NCBI GenBank assembly: GCA_964563435.1
Contig: CAZLXI010000009.1
Location: 62,001-126,000 of the forward strand
Reading direction: 5' to 3'
Length of the DNA: 64,000 nucleotides
From: Leadbetterella sp964563435
GTDB taxonomy: Bacteria; Bacteroidota; Bacteroidia; Cytophagales; Spirosomataceae
Part shown: one piece after another, positions 1 through 7,868 of the stretch
Layout: every line of letters begins with the position of its first letter
Position numbering within the stretch: the first letter of the stretch is position 1
The notes under the pieces: generated by a model
Databases searched by the model: none
What the model was told of the DNA's origin: nothing
Seen by the model: only the letters and a program-made list of their open reading frames with translations
Translations under genes and position numbers: made by a program

Positions 1-1
1 T

Positions 2-142
2 TACTTTGTAAAAGAAGGGTCTATTACTTTCCGGAAAGTAGAAGAAAAGAAATTTGTGGGGGAATTTGAAGTAGTTGTGTATAATGAGAACCGGGATAAG
101 GAAATAAGAATTACAGAGGGAAAGTTTGACTTATCGTACTAA
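2..142 (+). CDS. C-terminal end of an unknown protein (partial at window edge)
   Basis: The window opens inside a reading frame that gives 46 codons and stops with TAA at 140-142. The visible tail alternates hydrophobic and charged residues as beta strands do and ends ITEGKFDLSY. Small secreted or lipoprotein-type proteins of Bacteroidota (for example DUF6252-like) often end this way, but that is a resemblance only. No start, signal peptide or domain is visible, so no function is assigned. The frame is continuous and there is about 260 bp before the next gene. Confidence 0.5.
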   Translation, partial: YFVKEGSITFRKVEEKKFVGEFEVVVYNENRDKEIRITEGKFDLSY

Positions 143-215
143 AGCAGAAATCAGGCTCCGGAATAATAGGGAGTTAACCACATATTTTAGAACTAACCCC
201 ACCTGAATTATTTGT

Positions 216-263
216 AATTTCTTGCTTACAAGCAAGAAATTGCGTCTCCGACCCCAAGTCGGA
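216..263. repeat. Two adjacent inverted repeats upstream of higBA
   Basis: A perfect 12-bp inverted repeat (216-227 with 230-241, 2-nt centre) is followed at once by a second hairpin, TCCGAC (247-252) with GTCGGA (258-263). The first could end transcription of the upstream gene or bind a dimeric regulator; the T-run expected of a classical terminator is absent. It lies directly upstream of the first higBA-type promoter unit. Confidence 0.6.
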
Positions 264-274
264 CAACTATTCCG

Positions 275-389
275 TATTTTTGTATTACACAACTACGCAA
301 CTATGCAATCGAAATATGAATTCGAAGGTCATGCTGGTTTGAAATAAATAAAGGGATACTTCGCAAAAAGGGAAGTATTTGTATCTTTG
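275..389 (+). promoter_or_regulatory. Duplicated promoter units and inverted repeat in front of higB
   Basis: Two -7 elements of the Bacteroidota type are present: TATTTTTG at 275-282 and TATCTTTG at 382-389. Each is followed by an almost identical tail (TATTACACAACTA and TATTGCACAACTA). The second lies 12 nt before the higB start and is the probable higBA promoter. An inverted repeat, ATACTTC (356-362) with GAAGTAT (372-378), sits just upstream and is a plausible HigA operator. The first unit is followed by a 14-codon ORF at 303 only, so it looks like a remnant of a duplication. Confidence 0.55.
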
Positions 390-401
390 TATTGCACAAC
401 T

Positions 402-698
402 ATGAAAATAATTAACAAACAGGCCCTTACCGGTTTTACAAGGAAACATGCGGATACTGTAAATTCGATCAACAGATGGGTAGATATAGTGGAGAGTAAT
501 GATTTTGAGGACCATAATGATCTGATAGGAGTATTTCCGTCGGCCGACTATGTAGGCAAAGGTCGGTATGTTTTTAATATTAAAGGTAACCGATATAGGC
601 TGGTAGTTGTGGTTGTTTTTACGGATAGATATTTGAGAGTTAAGTTTTGTGGAACCCATGCAGAATATGACAGAATAAAAGAGATAAAGAATATTTGA
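402..698 (+). CDS. higB: HigB-family toxin (type II TA mRNA interferase)
   Basis: This 98-residue protein begins MKIINKQALTGFTRKHAD and contains the usual HigB core: a tryptophan helix (INRWVDIVES), a strand pair GRYVFNIKGNRYRL and a C-terminal VKFCGTHAEYDRI segment. HigB_toxin family proteins are RelE-like ribosome-dependent mRNA interferases of about 95-110 residues, so the length fits. I chose the ATG at 402 rather than 387 because family members start directly with the M-x-I-I strand and because the -7 element ends at 389. The antitoxin gene follows after 3 nt, toxin first, as is normal for higBA. Confidence 0.88.
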   Translation: MKIINKQALTGFTRKHADTVNSINRWVDIVESNDFEDHNDLIGVFPSADYVGKGRYVFNIKGNRYRLVVVVVFTDRYLRVKFCGTHAEYDRIKEIKNI

Positions 699-701
699 GA
701 T

Positions 702-1118
702 ATGAAAAGGAAATTTGAAAATCTTACAGAAATCACAGACCGTAAAACCTATAATGAAGTTATGGCATATCTGGATGACATTGAAAGCTACGCTACCCGG
801 AATGGGTACCTTGATCAGATAGATATCAGCAATGAGTATACTCGTGAAATGGGTCGTGTGGGTGGAATGTTGGCCGATTACGAAAGCATTTACATGGATC
901 TTTCCCCCCTCAAAGTCAAAAACCCGCTTATCTTATCCATCGAAAAAGAGATGGGCAAAAAGCAGTTGAATCAGCGTCAGACGGCTAAGTTACTTGAAGT
1001 GAAGGAGAATACCTTTAGCCAGGTGCTTACCGGCAAACGTAACGTATCGATGCAACTGGCTAAAAAGCTCTACAAAAAGCTCAGCATCGATCCGAAAACC
1101 ATACTGGAGTTTGCTTAA
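702..1118 (+). CDS. higA: HigA-family antitoxin with C-terminal HTH
   Basis: The 138-residue protein has an N-terminal helical part (about 1-70), which in this family wraps the toxin, and a C-terminal helix-turn-helix of the XRE type (about 90-130; LNQRQTAKLLEVKENTFSQV followed by LTGKRNVSM). It starts 3 nt after the higB stop, so the two are co-translated. By family knowledge it neutralises HigB and represses the operon; the inverted repeat at 356-378 is the best operator candidate. Nothing in the sequence suggests decay. Confidence 0.88.
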   Translation: MKRKFENLTEITDRKTYNEVMAYLDDIESYATRNGYLDQIDISNEYTREMGRVGGMLADYESIYMDLSPLKVKNPLILSIEKEMGKKQLNQRQTAKLLEVKENTFSQVLTGKRNVSMQLAKKLYKKLSIDPKTILEFA

Positions 1119-1139
1119 CGCTTTTTCATTAACTGTTCA

Positions 1140-1997
1140 CTATTTCTCATTCCCCAGATACAATCCCCCCAATACCAGTGCCGTACCGCCCCATGTATAC
1201 CCCGTCAGCGGTTCATCCAGAAGCAGGTTAGCGTAGATAAAGCCGAAGATCGGGCAGAGAAAAAGGAAAAAGGAGGCCTTTACGGTGTCGGTTTTCAGGA
1301 GATACAACCATAGCTGCACAGCAGCCACCGAAACCGGCAGCACCAGCCACAGGATGGAGAAGCCTACCGTGGCATTCCATTCGTTTTGTCCGCTTTCATG
1401 AAAAAGCAGTGTAAGGGGCAGCATTAAAACACCGCCCAGGAAGACCTGCCAGCCGTTGATGGTGATCCGCGACAGCGTCCATCTGACCCTGGAATAGTAG
1501 ATGGTGCCGATTGAGTAGGAGAGCATACTCAGGAAAATGAGCAACAGCCCGCGGGGAGTGGCGTGACCATCCTGCAGGAGCGGATAACAGGCAATGATCA
1601 CCCCGGTCATGCCGAGGAAAACCGCCACCCATTGTCGCAGCCGAATCTTTTCACGTAGCCAGAAGGTAGACAGCACACTGATCATAAGAGTGTTGGTAGA
1701 GGTGGAAAGGCTGCCTATGCCTGCTGAGATCTCACGTAACGCCAGGATAAACAGGCTGAGGTAAAGGGTGGTATTCAGAAAGCCGAAAAGAGCGAGCTGT
1801 TTCCACTCCCCGCCGCGCGGGAGACGTTGTTTCCGTATAATACGGGCAAAAAAGATGAGCAGAATACCCGCTGAAAAGAAACGGATCTGGAACATGAGCA
1901 GGGGTTCAATATAAGGCAGCGCCAGCTTGGCGGCCGCCGAGGCTGAGGCCCACAGCGCGGCAAACAGCACACCCAATAGTAAAAATCGCAGGTTCAT
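1140..1997 (-). CDS. EamA/DMT-family transporter
   Basis: The 285-residue protein is almost entirely hydrophobic, with about ten membrane segments arranged as two EamA repeats, including the usual end-of-repeat pattern GMTGVIIACYPLL and a C-terminal GGTALVLGGLYLGNEK. Members of the drug/metabolite transporter superfamily export small metabolites or amino acids through the inner membrane; the substrate cannot be read from sequence. Its ATG overlaps the tatD stop by 4 nt (ATGA), so it is translationally coupled to tatD. The genes are probably linked by expression rather than by pathway. Confidence 0.85.
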   Translation of the reverse strand: MNLRFLLLGVLFAALWASASAAAKLALPYIEPLLMFQIRFFSAGILLIFFARIIRKQRLPRGGEWKQLALFGFLNTTLYLSLFILALREISAGIGSLSTSTNTLMISVLSTFWLREKIRLRQWVAVFLGMTGVIIACYPLLQDGHATPRGLLLIFLSMLSYSIGTIYYSRVRWTLSRITINGWQVFLGGVLMLPLTLLFHESGQNEWNATVGFSILWLVLPVSVAAVQLWLYLLKTDTVKASFFLFLCPIFGFIYANLLLDEPLTGYTWGGTALVLGGLYLGNEK

Positions 1998-2773
1998 TGG
2001 ATCAGGGCTTTGGCAGTGTGTGTGGTGACAGCCCGGATATGAGCAGTGTCTGCATGATAAATTTCCGACAGCCTGTTTACTACCAGTTCCAGGTAAGACG
2101 GCTCATTTCTTTTTCCCCGATAAGGCACTGGCGCCAGGTAGGGGGCATCAGTTTCCAGCACAATCTTTTCCAGGGGAATATCCTTCAGAAAACGGTCCAA
2201 ACCTCCGTTTTTGAAAGTGACCACTCCGCCGATCCCAAGCAGGAAATTTAACCCGATTACCCTTTCGGCATCTTCCCGGTTTCCGGAAAAACAATGAAAG
2301 ATGCCCCGCAGACCGGCCCAGCCGAAGTCTTCGATGAGGTCGCAGCATCGCTGAATGGCATTTAGCGAATTGTCTTTAGAGTTCCTGGAATGAATGCAGA
2401 TAGGGAGGTTACAGACTTTGGCCAGTTCCAGTTGTTTCAGGAATGCGGCTTCCTGCTGCCGGGTAAAGGTCAGATCCCAGTAAAAGTCGATCCCGATCTC
2501 ACCGATCATAATAAATTTCCTTTTTCCAAGCTCCTCTTCCACCCGTACCAGCTCCTTTTCAAAATGTTCATTTACGTAAGAAGGGTGTAAGCCCATCATC
2601 GACAGACACCGGGCCGGAAATTCTTCCTCAAGAGCATACATTCGGGCTATACTTTCCGAGTTACAGTTCGGCATCCAGATCTGTTCAATGCCTGTTTTCC
2701 GGGCGCGTTCCAACATTTCATGTCTATCGGCATCAAATTGCTCATCATAAATGTGCGCATGCGTATCTATCAT
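1994..2773 (-). CDS. tatD: TatD-family metal-dependent hydrolase
   Basis: This 259-residue TIM-barrel hydrolase shows the metal-binding signature MIDTHAHIYDEQFD at the N-terminus, then GEIGIDFYWD, CIHSRNS, GIFHCFSG and the closing ETDAPYLAP motif. TatD enzymes are divalent-metal 3'-5' DNA/RNA exonucleases. I start the gene at 2773 because the IDTHAH motif directly follows; an upstream in-frame ATG would add 12 residues outside the family. A TAATTTTG -7 box lies at 2797-2804 on the same strand. The downstream EamA gene overlaps by 4 nt. Confidence 0.92.
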   Translation of the reverse strand: MIDTHAHIYDEQFDADRHEMLERARKTGIEQIWMPNCNSESIARMYALEEEFPARCLSMMGLHPSYVNEHFEKELVRVEEELGKRKFIMIGEIGIDFYWDLTFTRQQEAAFLKQLELAKVCNLPICIHSRNSKDNSLNAIQRCCDLIEDFGWAGLRGIFHCFSGNREDAERVIGLNFLLGIGGVVTFKNGGLDRFLKDIPLEKIVLETDAPYLAPVPYRGKRNEPSYLELVVNRLSEIYHADTAHIRAVTTHTAKALIQ

Positions 2774-2796
2774 TGCTCTCTTCTGATTTTCCGCTG

Positions 2797-2804
2797 CAAA
2801 ATTA
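2797..2804 (-). promoter_or_regulatory. -7 promoter element for tatD operon
   Basis: On the minus strand this reads TAATTTTG, an exact match to the Bacteroidota TAnnTTTG consensus, 23 bp before the tatD ATG. No clear TTG element was seen at -33. Confidence 0.5.
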
Positions 2805-2862
2805 CACAATTAACGAAAGTTTTATGCTTTATTAGTGCTTTCTGTCATTATATTTAACCCAA

Positions 2863-3004
2863 ATTACGCATTAAACATTTTAACCAGACGGAATGCTGAA
2901 AAATAGCTGCGACTGGCCGATAAAAGCATAGTGAATTATGTTTTTTGAGGAGAGAAAGCGGAAATGAAGTTACACGTTGGCGCAGTAAATGTTTAATGCA
3001 TAAT
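2863..3004. repeat. Long-spaced 18-bp inverted repeat between tatD and GH109 gene
   Basis: Positions 2863-2880 are the reverse complement of 2987-3004 with one mismatch in 18. The 106 bp between the arms has no ORF. The gap region lies between divergent genes (tatD leftward, the GH109 gene rightward). It could be an operator pair that loops, the ends of a small lost element, or the stem of an RNA. No target-site duplication is evident. Confidence 0.55.
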
Positions 3005-3045
3005 AGGGGCTTAGAACACCAAAAATCAATATAAATAAAAGACGT

Positions 3046-4395
3046 ATGAACAGACGCAATTTCATTCAGACTACCGTAGCAGGTAGCGCCATCCCTTTTA
3101 TCGGGCATTCCATGCAAAATGATAAACCAAAGATGGATAAGGTAAGGCTGGGCTTTATAGGAGTAGGTCTGCGTGGAAGAAATCATCTCAATGTAGCGAT
3201 CAACAGTGAGGATGTGGAAGTGGTGGCCATTTGTGACATTGACCCGGATGCGATCAGCCGGTCACAGGAAATGATCAAAAAGAAAGGACGGAAAGAAGCC
3301 GTAGCCTATTCGAAGGACGGGAAAGACTACCTCAACCTTCTGAAACGCGATGATATTGACGGGGTGATCATTTCTACGCCCTGGGAACTGCACGTGCCTA
3401 TGAGTGTCGACTCCATGCGGGCCGGGAAGTACACGGCGGTAGAGGTTTCGGCGACGGTTACCCTTCAGGAATCATGGGATCTGGTCAATGCCTTTGAGGA
3501 AACCGGCAGCCACTGTATGATCCTGGAAAACGTATGTTACCGGAGAGATGTAATGGCTGTGCTTAATATGGTACGCAAAGGCCTTTTCGGAGATATCCAG
3601 TACGGGCACTGCGGCTATCAGCATGACCTTCGCGAAGTGAAGTTCAATGACGGTAAGAAGGCTTATGGCGGTGGTGTGGAGTTTGGAGAGAAAGGCTTTT
3701 CGGAAGCCCGCTGGAGAACCCAGCACTCGATAGACCGGAACGGAGACCTGTATCCTACGCACGGACTAGGGCCGGTAGCGCACTGGATGAACATCAACCG
3801 GGGCAACAAGTTCAATTACCTGACATCAATGGCTACCAGCGCCAAAGGACTACACAAATATATCGTCGATAAAGGCGGTGCCGATCACCCCAATGCAAAA
3901 GTGAAATTCAAGCTGGGCGACATCGTCACCACTAATATTCAGTGTGAGAATGGGGAAAATATTGTGATCATTCACGACACCAATCTTCCACGTCCGTATT
4001 CGCTATGTTTCAGGGCTCAGGGAACCGAAGGGGTGTGGCTGGACGATAATAAATCTATATATCTTGAAGGCAAAAGCCCGAAACCGCACCAATGGGAGCC
4101 CTTCGAGAAATACCAGAAAGAATACGACCATCCGCTTTGGAAGAAATTTGAATCCGATGCCAAAAATGCCGGACACGGCGGTATCGACTTCTTTGTTATG
4201 CGCGCATTTATTGAGTCGATAAAGCGTAAGGTAACACCGCCGATGGACGTTTATGACGCTGCGGCCTGGTCAGCGATCAGTCCCTTATCGGAAATGTCGA
4301 TTGCCCGGGGAAGCTCACCGGTGGAGATCCCGGACTTCACCCGCGGGAAATGGAAAACCAACAAGCCTATTTTTGGTCTGAATGACGAATTCTGA
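3046..4395 (+). CDS. Gfo/Idh/MocA enzyme of GH109 type (alpha-N-acetylgalactosaminidase-like)
   Basis: The 449-residue protein begins with a twin-arginine type export signal (NRRNFIQTTVAGSAIPF), then a Rossmann fold with LGFIGVGLRGRNH (NAD binding) and VVAICDIDPDA. The motifs ILENVCYRRDVMAVLNMVRK, GYQHDLR and YPTHGLGPVAHWMNI are characteristic of the NAD-dependent glycosidase family GH109. Known members release terminal N-acetylgalactosamine by an NAD-assisted elimination mechanism. Tat export places this one in the periplasm. It appears to be a single-gene unit; its substrate here is not certain, because many GH109 relatives in Bacteroidota act on other sugars. Confidence 0.82.
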   Translation: MNRRNFIQTTVAGSAIPFIGHSMQNDKPKMDKVRLGFIGVGLRGRNHLNVAINSEDVEVVAICDIDPDAISRSQEMIKKKGRKEAVAYSKDGKDYLNLLKRDDIDGVIISTPWELHVPMSVDSMRAGKYTAVEVSATVTLQESWDLVNAFEETGSHCMILENVCYRRDVMAVLNMVRKGLFGDIQYGHCGYQHDLREVKFNDGKKAYGGGVEFGEKGFSEARWRTQHSIDRNGDLYPTHGLGPVAHWMNINRGNKFNYLTSMATSAKGLHKYIVDKGGADHPNAKVKFKLGDIVTTNIQCENGENIVIIHDTNLPRPYSLCFRAQGTEGVWLDDNKSIYLEGKSPKPHQWEPFEKYQKEYDHPLWKKFESDAKNAGHGGIDFFVMRAFIESIKRKVTPPMDVYDAAAWSAISPLSEMSIARGSSPVEIPDFTRGKWKTNKPIFGLNDEF

Positions 4396-4486
4396 TTCCA
4401 TACGTTACATTTCTGCGTTACAGAGAATAAACGGTTTTAGATTAATCCTTACAGTCTGAATGAGGAGTTTTGATTCTATACGGTAC
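4377..4486 (+). repeat. Imperfect 32-bp direct repeat linking end of GH109 gene and start of GNAT gene
   Basis: Positions 4377-4408 and 4455-4486 agree at 27 of 32 bases and are 78 bp apart. The first copy spans the last codons and stop of the GH109 gene. The second spans the start of the acetyltransferase gene. The pattern suggests a local tandem duplication or a recombination scar that gave the GNAT gene its present N-terminus. Confidence 0.6.
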
Positions 4487-4966
4487 AGACCGGCCATGCC
4501 GGAAGATCTGGAAGAGGTCGTACGGATATACAATTCCACTATCCCTTCCAGGTTGGTAACGGCTGACCTCACGCCTGTGTCGGTTGAAAGCAGGAGGGAG
4601 TGGTTTTATCGCCACACTCCGGCTAAAAGACCCCTTTGGGTAGTGGAAGAGGAGGGCAAGGTGATAGGATGGGTAGGTTTTCAACCCTTCCACAGTCGTT
4701 GCGCCTATGACGCAACGGCAGAGCTTAGCCTTTACCTCGATGAATCTGTCCGGGGCCGGGGCTTGGGCCGCCGGATACTGGATTTCGCTTCGAATGCCGC
4801 GCCGGAGCTGGGTATAGAGACCCTGATCGGGCTTATTTTTGAGCACAATACCCCCAGTATCCGGCTGTTTGAAAAAGCAGGTTTTGAGGAGTGGGGCTTT
4901 TTGCCGGAGGTGGCTAACCTGGATGGGGTGCGGAGGGGGCTCAAATACTTCGGCAAAAAGGTTTAA
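4460..4966 (+). CDS. GNAT N-acetyltransferase, phosphinothricin acetyltransferase-like
   Basis: The 168-residue protein has the GNAT fold: RYRPAMPEDLEEVVRIYN at the start, a beta4 strand ELSLYLDESV, the acetyl-CoA loop RGRGLGRRIL (about 94-103), and the C-terminal NTPSIRLFEKAGFEEWG typical of GNATs. The IYNSTIPSR and HTPAKRPLWVVEE segments are those of the Pat/Bar/YncA subgroup, which acetylates phosphinothricin, methionine sulfone or sulfoximine. The true substrate cannot be decided. The start region lies in a direct repeat with the preceding gene end. The gene ends just before a 32-bp perfect hairpin. Confidence 0.85.
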   Translation: MRSFDSIRYRPAMPEDLEEVVRIYNSTIPSRLVTADLTPVSVESRREWFYRHTPAKRPLWVVEEEGKVIGWVGFQPFHSRCAYDATAELSLYLDESVRGRGLGRRILDFASNAAPELGIETLIGLIFEHNTPSIRLFEKAGFEEWGFLPEVANLDGVRRGLKYFGKKV

Positions 4967-4973
4967 TGGCTAC

Positions 4974-5066
4974 GCTTTTTTGAACCATATAAGGCATATA
5001 AGTTCATATAAGAATGATTGTATAAAAACTTATATGAACTTATATGCCTTATATGGTTCAAAGAAA
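4974..5066. repeat. ATATAAG-type long hairpin, copy 1
   Basis: Arms 4981-5012 and 5029-5060 are perfect reverse complements over 32 bp with a 16-nt loop. Each arm is made of the word CATATAAG repeated three times at 9-10 nt spacing and bounded by TGAACC/GGTTCA. A T-run (4976-4980) precedes the stem and an A-rich run follows, so it can act as a bidirectional terminator between the convergent GNAT and lipoprotein genes. Related copies lie at 7221-7357 and 21267-21402. Confidence 0.9.
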
Positions 5067-5067
5067 A

Positions 5068-5610
5068 TTAACGAACTATCCGCCCCGAAACGACGCTCGA
5101 ATCCGGCTTGAACCACAGGAGTCTTTGCACAGACCGTATCTCGTAGGTACTGAGTTTGCCGGCGTCGGTAGAAAGGCTGATCTCCGAGCCGGTAGTGAAG
5201 AAATAATTTTCGGATTGACGGATACAGCTTATTTTTAAGGGGGCGTGGCTGGAATCAAAATCCACACTGAATTCTTTGACAGGCAGGTTCTCTTCCGGTT
5301 TGAGGAGATAAACGGTCCTGTACTCTTCCTTAACCGAATCATAACTCATAATAAAGGAGCTTTTATTCAGGTCGGCATCCAGGAAAAGCTTCAGCTCCTT
5401 CTCCCAGTCGATCTCCCGTACCTCTTTTTTTTCCACCTGGTGATCATACGTCCAGGTCTTTTCCACAAGAGACTGTGTTGCTTTCAGATCTGTGATCAGG
5501 CTTTCCACCCAGGTTTTCGAATCAAAATACTTCAGGGTCCTGTCGCCGGTTCCGGTTGAGCTTTGACAGCCTGATAAAAGCAGGGCAATAAAAATAAGGC
5601 GAAATTTCAT
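5068..5610 (-). CDS. Lipoprotein of unknown function
   Basis: The 180-residue protein has a short lipoprotein signal, FRLIFIALLLSGC, with the lipidated cysteine at about residue 15. The mature part is charged and predicted mixed alpha/beta (LKYFDSKTWVESLITDLKA; EEYRTVYLLKPEENLPV), with no family I can name. By its signal it should sit on the inner face of the outer membrane or in the periplasm. It stands alone and is convergent with the GNAT gene across a long hairpin. Confidence 0.7.
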   Translation of the reverse strand: MKFRLIFIALLLSGCQSSTGTGDRTLKYFDSKTWVESLITDLKATQSLVEKTWTYDHQVEKKEVREIDWEKELKLFLDADLNKSSFIMSYDSVKEEYRTVYLLKPEENLPVKEFSVDFDSSHAPLKISCIRQSENYFFTTGSEISLSTDAGKLSTYEIRSVQRLLWFKPDSSVVSGRIVR

Positions 5611-5938
5611 TTGTAGAAAATAGTTCCAAACACTCGGTCCCGGGTTTTATTCGGTGCGTGTCTTAACTACATTTTATCAGTATAAAAAGTTCCGGACAAT
5701 GAGTCGCCGGTCAATATAGCCCTGATCGTCGATTCCTGACCCTTAAAAAAATGAGGAGTACAGGGGCACTCCTCTTTTCTAAATTCTTTTGAAACAAATA
5801 ACCTGAATCAGGATACCGTTCCTACATAATCATTAAACCGGTGTAAAGATACGAAGAAATTATATAAAAATGTAAAGTTTACATAGATATAAATTTCATT
5901 ATACGTATTTTGGAACAGAAAAAACCTATACCGCAATA
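5611..5938. promoter_or_regulatory. 328-bp intergenic region with hairpin and 15-bp palindrome
   Basis: No ORF is visible. A hairpin, GAGGAGT (5753-5759) with ACTCCTC (5768-5774), is followed by TTTTCT and looks like a plus-strand terminator, which could mean a small RNA between about 5640 and 5780. A perfect palindrome, ATGTAAAGTTTACAT, lies at 5870-5884, about 55 bp before the transporter start, where a repressor or activator of that gene would bind. Confidence 0.45.
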
Positions 5939-7183
5939 ATGGCACAAAAGAGTAAAAGTATTTCAGAAGACTGGGTGGTGGTGATCACCGGTTTTTTGCT
6001 GATAGCAGTGGTTCTTGCCGGATTCAGCTTTAAGAGTCCGGACTTTAAGTGGAACCGTTTTTCAGAGATCTCAGGCCACCTCCTGGCGAAGGAAAACCTT
6101 CTCAAAATTCTGGTACAATCAGCTCTGGTAGGCGGAGCAGGCACTTTCGCAGCATTTCTTACCGGGAAAAAGCCGCTTCGTTTCCTGGCAGGATTCCTGG
6201 TGCTTTTTGCCCTCTCTATCCTGGCCCAGATTATGGCCGGCAATAAAACGGTGCAGGAGTATAACCTGGAAACCGTCATTTTCAGCCTGGCCATCGGGCT
6301 GTTGATCAATAATGTGCTGGGTGTTCCGGCATGGCTGAAAGAAAGCCTTCAAAGCGAGCTTTTCGTGAAGATCGGCCTGGTATTGCTGGGCACTTCCATC
6401 ATCTTTTCCGAGATACTGCGGGCCGGGATGCTCGGACTGGTTCAGGCCCTCGTGGTAGTGATTTCGGTCTGGTATTTTGCCTTCTGGCTGTGCAGGCGTA
6501 CAGGCGTTGACCAGGAGATGTCGATGATGATCAGTAGTGCGGTTTCCATTTGCGGGGTTTCAGCGGCCATAGCTACCTCAGGCGCTATTAAAGGCGATTC
6601 CAAAAAGCTATCGTATGTCATCTCCATGGTGCTCATTACGGCTGTGCCCATGATGATCTTTATGCCTTACCTGGCCAACCTGATGGGACTTTCTCAGGCC
6701 GTGACAGGTGCCTGGCTGGGCGGAAGCATAGATACCACGGGGGCTGTGGTGGCCTCAGGCTCACTGGTAGGAGAAGAGGCGCTGGAGATCAGCACTATCA
6801 TCAAGTTTTCGCAGAACGTGCTTTTGGGCCTGGCGGCCTTCGCCATCAGTATTTACTGGTCTGTGAACCAGGCACAGCAAACGGCCGAAAAGCCTACATT
6901 GGGATTGATATGGGAGCGTTTTCCTAAGTTTGTGATCGGCTTTCTGGCGGCGTCGCTCCTGTTTTCGTTCGTACTTTCCGGTGAAAAGGTCTCCGGGGTA
7001 AAATCGGTGATCAAGAGTATCCAGGGTGTCTGGTTTGCGCTGGCCTTTGTGAGCATCGGCCTGGAAACCAACTTTAAGGAGCTGTTTGCCCATTCCAATA
7101 AAAAGCCGCTTTTTGTGTTTCTGGGAGCACAGGCCTTTAATATCGTGGTTACTTTGATCATGGCGCTGCTGCTCTTTCGGTAA
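5939..7183 (+). CDS. YeiH-family putative sulfate exporter
   Basis: The 414-residue protein has about ten to eleven membrane segments and the family hallmarks GLVLLGTSIIFSEIL, SSAVSICGVSAAIATSGAI and GGSIDTTGAVVASGSLVG of PF03601 (YeiH/YadS). Members are annotated as putative sulfate exporters; direct biochemical proof is limited. The protein is slightly longer than the common 340-350 residues because of an N-terminal hydrophobic extension. A 15-bp palindrome at 5870-5884 suggests dedicated control. The link with sulfur is notable given the sulfur island at 33-50 kb, but the genes are 27 kb apart. Confidence 0.85.
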   Translation: MAQKSKSISEDWVVVITGFLLIAVVLAGFSFKSPDFKWNRFSEISGHLLAKENLLKILVQSALVGGAGTFAAFLTGKKPLRFLAGFLVLFALSILAQIMAGNKTVQEYNLETVIFSLAIGLLINNVLGVPAWLKESLQSELFVKIGLVLLGTSIIFSEILRAGMLGLVQALVVVISVWYFAFWLCRRTGVDQEMSMMISSAVSICGVSAAIATSGAIKGDSKKLSYVISMVLITAVPMMIFMPYLANLMGLSQAVTGAWLGGSIDTTGAVVASGSLVGEEALEISTIIKFSQNVLLGLAAFAISIYWSVNQAQQTAEKPTLGLIWERFPKFVIGFLAASLLFSFVLSGEKVSGVKSVIKSIQGVWFALAFVSIGLETNFKELFAHSNKKPLFVFLGAQAFNIVVTLIMALLLFR

Positions 7184-7220
7184 GAGTTGTGGGATTCAGA
7201 TACGCATTATCAACCAGTTT

Positions 7221-7357
7221 AAGCTACGCTTTTTTTGAACCATATTAGGCATATAAGACATATAAGTTTTGGTCATATGAGATTAGAAAATTATCTTGTA
7301 TGTCATCCTTATATGTCTTATATGCCTAATATGGTTCATAAGAAAAAAACGTAGCTT
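7221..7357. repeat. ATATAAG-type long hairpin, copy 2
   Basis: A perfect 31-bp stem (7236-7266 with 7308-7338) is enclosed by a second perfect 8-bp stem, AAGCTACG (7221-7228) with CGTAGCTT (7350-7357), separated by T-run/A-run tracts. The inner loop carries a third, partly mutated CATATgAGAT module. It lies between the YeiH-type gene and the DUF2264 relic, which are convergent. Confidence 0.9.
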
Positions 7358-7868
7358 CAATATTCCACCTTGTAGTCTTTTTTGACGGCTTGCCCGCTCC
7401 AGGCCTTTTTGGCGGTCCAGTCGGCGGCAGGGGTGGTCCAGAACGGGTCACCGGCTGGTAAGCCGAGGGGCAAAAAGCCCTGGGTGGCAATGTACTGGCT
7501 GTCGGTGGAAGTGTACTGGTCGGCCATCATGGGCTGATGCCCCTTAAAACCCGGCACCAGCCAGCGCTCAATAGTGCCGGAAAAATACAGCCGGTTATTA
7601 CAGGCTCCCCTTCGGTTTCGTTGCGATTTGAATTCGGTAATGTAGTGCTTTGGGCCACTCTTCCAGCGGCATGTTTTACCTGAGGGTTTCTCTCGAATGG
7701 TTGTCAACCACGGGCCATGAAATCTTATACAGGGTTTTCACCCAATAGGTCCGGTCCTGAGCTACTGTGGTGATTTGGGCGGAAAGTGCTCCGTTGATCA
7801 GAAGGAGGAGACAATTAGCGATTTTTACTTTAACATAGGCAGGTATTTCAAGCTTCTTTATTTTTCAT
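7357..7868 (-). pseudogene. DUF2264-family gene destroyed by frameshift, stop and large internal deletion
   Basis: Reading leftward, an ATG at 7868 overlaps the GH88 stop (ATGA). After about five codons a one-base shift leads into a signal peptide (KIANCLLLLINGALSAQ) and then DRTYWVKTLYKISWPVVDN, the usual N-terminus of DUF2264 proteins; a TAA follows where RKNMP is expected. The rest jumps to the family C-terminus (LYFSGTIERWLVPGFKG, FLPLGLPAGDPFWT, ADWTAKKAWSGQ). The middle of the protein, most of its normal length, is missing. DUF2264 proteins accompany polysaccharide-lyase loci, so this unit probably once served uronic-acid glycan breakdown together with the GH88 gene. Confidence 0.75.
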
